Source of the DNA: Microbacteriaceae bacterium
Lineage (GTDB): Bacteria; Actinomycetota; Actinomycetes; Actinomycetales; Microbacteriaceae
Assembly: GCA_019638805.1 (NCBI GenBank)
Contig: JAHBTA010000003.1
Span: 310,001-374,000 of the forward strand
DNA: 64,000 nt
Direction: 5' to 3'
Shown here: piece after piece, positions 63,552-64,000 of the stretch
Layout of the letters: each line of letters starts with the position of its first letter
Numbering within the stretch: position 1 is the stretch's first letter
Program-made: the position numbers and the translations under genes
Notes under the pieces: generated by a model
The model's database searches: none
The model's input: only the letters and a program-made list of their open reading frames with translations
Told to the model about the DNA's origin: nothing

Positions 63552-63989
63552 ATGACGCACCAGTACGAGTTGATGGTGATCCTCGATCCCGAGATCGACG
63601 AGCGCACCGTCGCACCCAGTCTGGACAAGTTCCTCAACGTCATCCGCAACGATGGCGGCACGATCGACAACGTCGACATCTGGGGGCGCCGCCGGCTGGC
63701 GTACGAGATCAAGAAGAAGAGCGAGGGCATCTACGCCGTCGTGAACTTCACCGCGACGTCCGCGGCGACGCAAGAGCTGGACCGCCAGCTGCGCCTCTCG
63801 GAGGCCGTGCTGCGCACCAAGGTGCTGCGTGCCGAGGAGGCCATGGCCCGCGCGGTGAGCGTGCGCGCCGAGGACGAGAAGCGCGCCGCCCGCAAGGCCG
63901 CGTCGCCCAAGGCCGCGGCGAAGGCCGCAGAAGCCGAGGCCGAGAAGACCGCCGAGCCGGCCGCTGCACCCGAGAGCGTGGAGGCCTGA
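63552..63989 (+). CDS. rpsF: 30S ribosomal protein S6
   Basis: Predicted 145-residue protein; the first 95 residues are S6 ([34 protein letters not shown]) and the remainder is an Ala/Glu/Lys extension. GAAGGAGG lies upstream. The small-subunit operon rpsF-ssb-rpsR is expected to continue to the right. Confidence 0.95.
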   Translation: MTHQYELMVILDPEIDERTVAPSLDKFLNVIRNDGGTIDNVDIWGRRRLAYEIKKKSEGIYAVVNFTATSAATQELDRQLRLSEAVLRTKVLRAEEAMARAVSVRAEDEKRAARKAASPKAAAKAAEAEAEKTAEPAAAPESVEA

Positions 63990-63991
63990 CC

Positions 63992-64000
63992 GTGGCGGGC
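63992..64000 (+). CDS. ssb: Start of probable single-stranded DNA-binding protein gene (truncated by window)
   Basis: Only three codons (GTG GCG GGC, Met-Ala-Gly) are visible 3 bases after rpsF. The identity rests on the fixed rpsF-ssb order in actinobacteria and the common MAG start of those proteins, so it is an inference. Confidence 0.45.

Overview
The window looks like an actinobacterial chromosome near its replication origin, most likely Micrococcales and probably Microbacteriaceae. I base this on high GC, pervasive ATGA/GTGA/TGATG start-stop overlaps, and the gene order rpmH-rnpA-yidD-yidC-jag-rsmG-parA-parB beside dnaA-dnaN-gnd-recF-DUF721-gyrB-gyrA-DUF3566-tRNA-Ile. No species can be named from the sequence alone.

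Region 1 (1 to about 38,893) is an integrated conjugative element (ICE). Its right end is the 3' end of tRNA-Ile(GAT), next to a tyrosine integrase and a small AlpA-like excisionase; its left end lies outside the window. The backbone encodes an ArdC-like antirestriction protein, a primase-polymerase, DUF2637 and ParB-like proteins, a type IV secretion set (VirB8-like protein, M23/lysozyme-like wall hydrolase, two paralogous pilin-like proteins, TrbL/VirB6-like protein, SCO6880 protein, VirB4 ATPase), a DprA-like protein, a wall-anchored surface protein interrupted by two in-frame amber codons, a VirD4/TraG coupling protein, SSB and DUF4913. No relaxase is visible. The far left (1-3581) holds metal-associated cargo: DUF6153, DUF305, a sortilin-like lipoprotein and an unusual cation diffusion facilitator.

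Region 2 (16,941-29,270) is a second mobile element nested in the ICE. It is bounded by exact 13-bp direct repeats, the left one starting inside the stop codon of the virB4-like gene. It carries arsenic and metal resistance: Pat/ArsN-like acetyltransferase, ArsR, flavoprotein, CmtR-like regulator with a P1B ATPase and a thioredoxin-fold protein, and a trxB-trxA-acr3-arsR::arsC-arsC operon. Its recombination module is a tight three-gene operon: a canonical tyrosine recombinase, a small XRE-type HTH protein, and a 584-residue protein with eight N-terminal CxxC motifs and a degenerate tyrosine-recombinase-like C-terminus. ArsR-operator-like sequences recur at the arsenic promoters.

Region 3 (38,893-64,000) is core chromosome: tRNA-Ile, DUF3566, gyrA, gyrB, DUF721, recF, gnd, dnaN, the probable oriC, dnaA, then rpmH through parB with two perfect parS sites, then ddl, an aminotransferase, trxA, trxB, murJ, DUF6049, a CCA-adding enzyme, rpsF and the first codons of a probable ssb.

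The nested structure implies that a site-specific transposon carrying arsenic genes entered a conjugative element that had itself integrated into a tRNA gene close to oriC.
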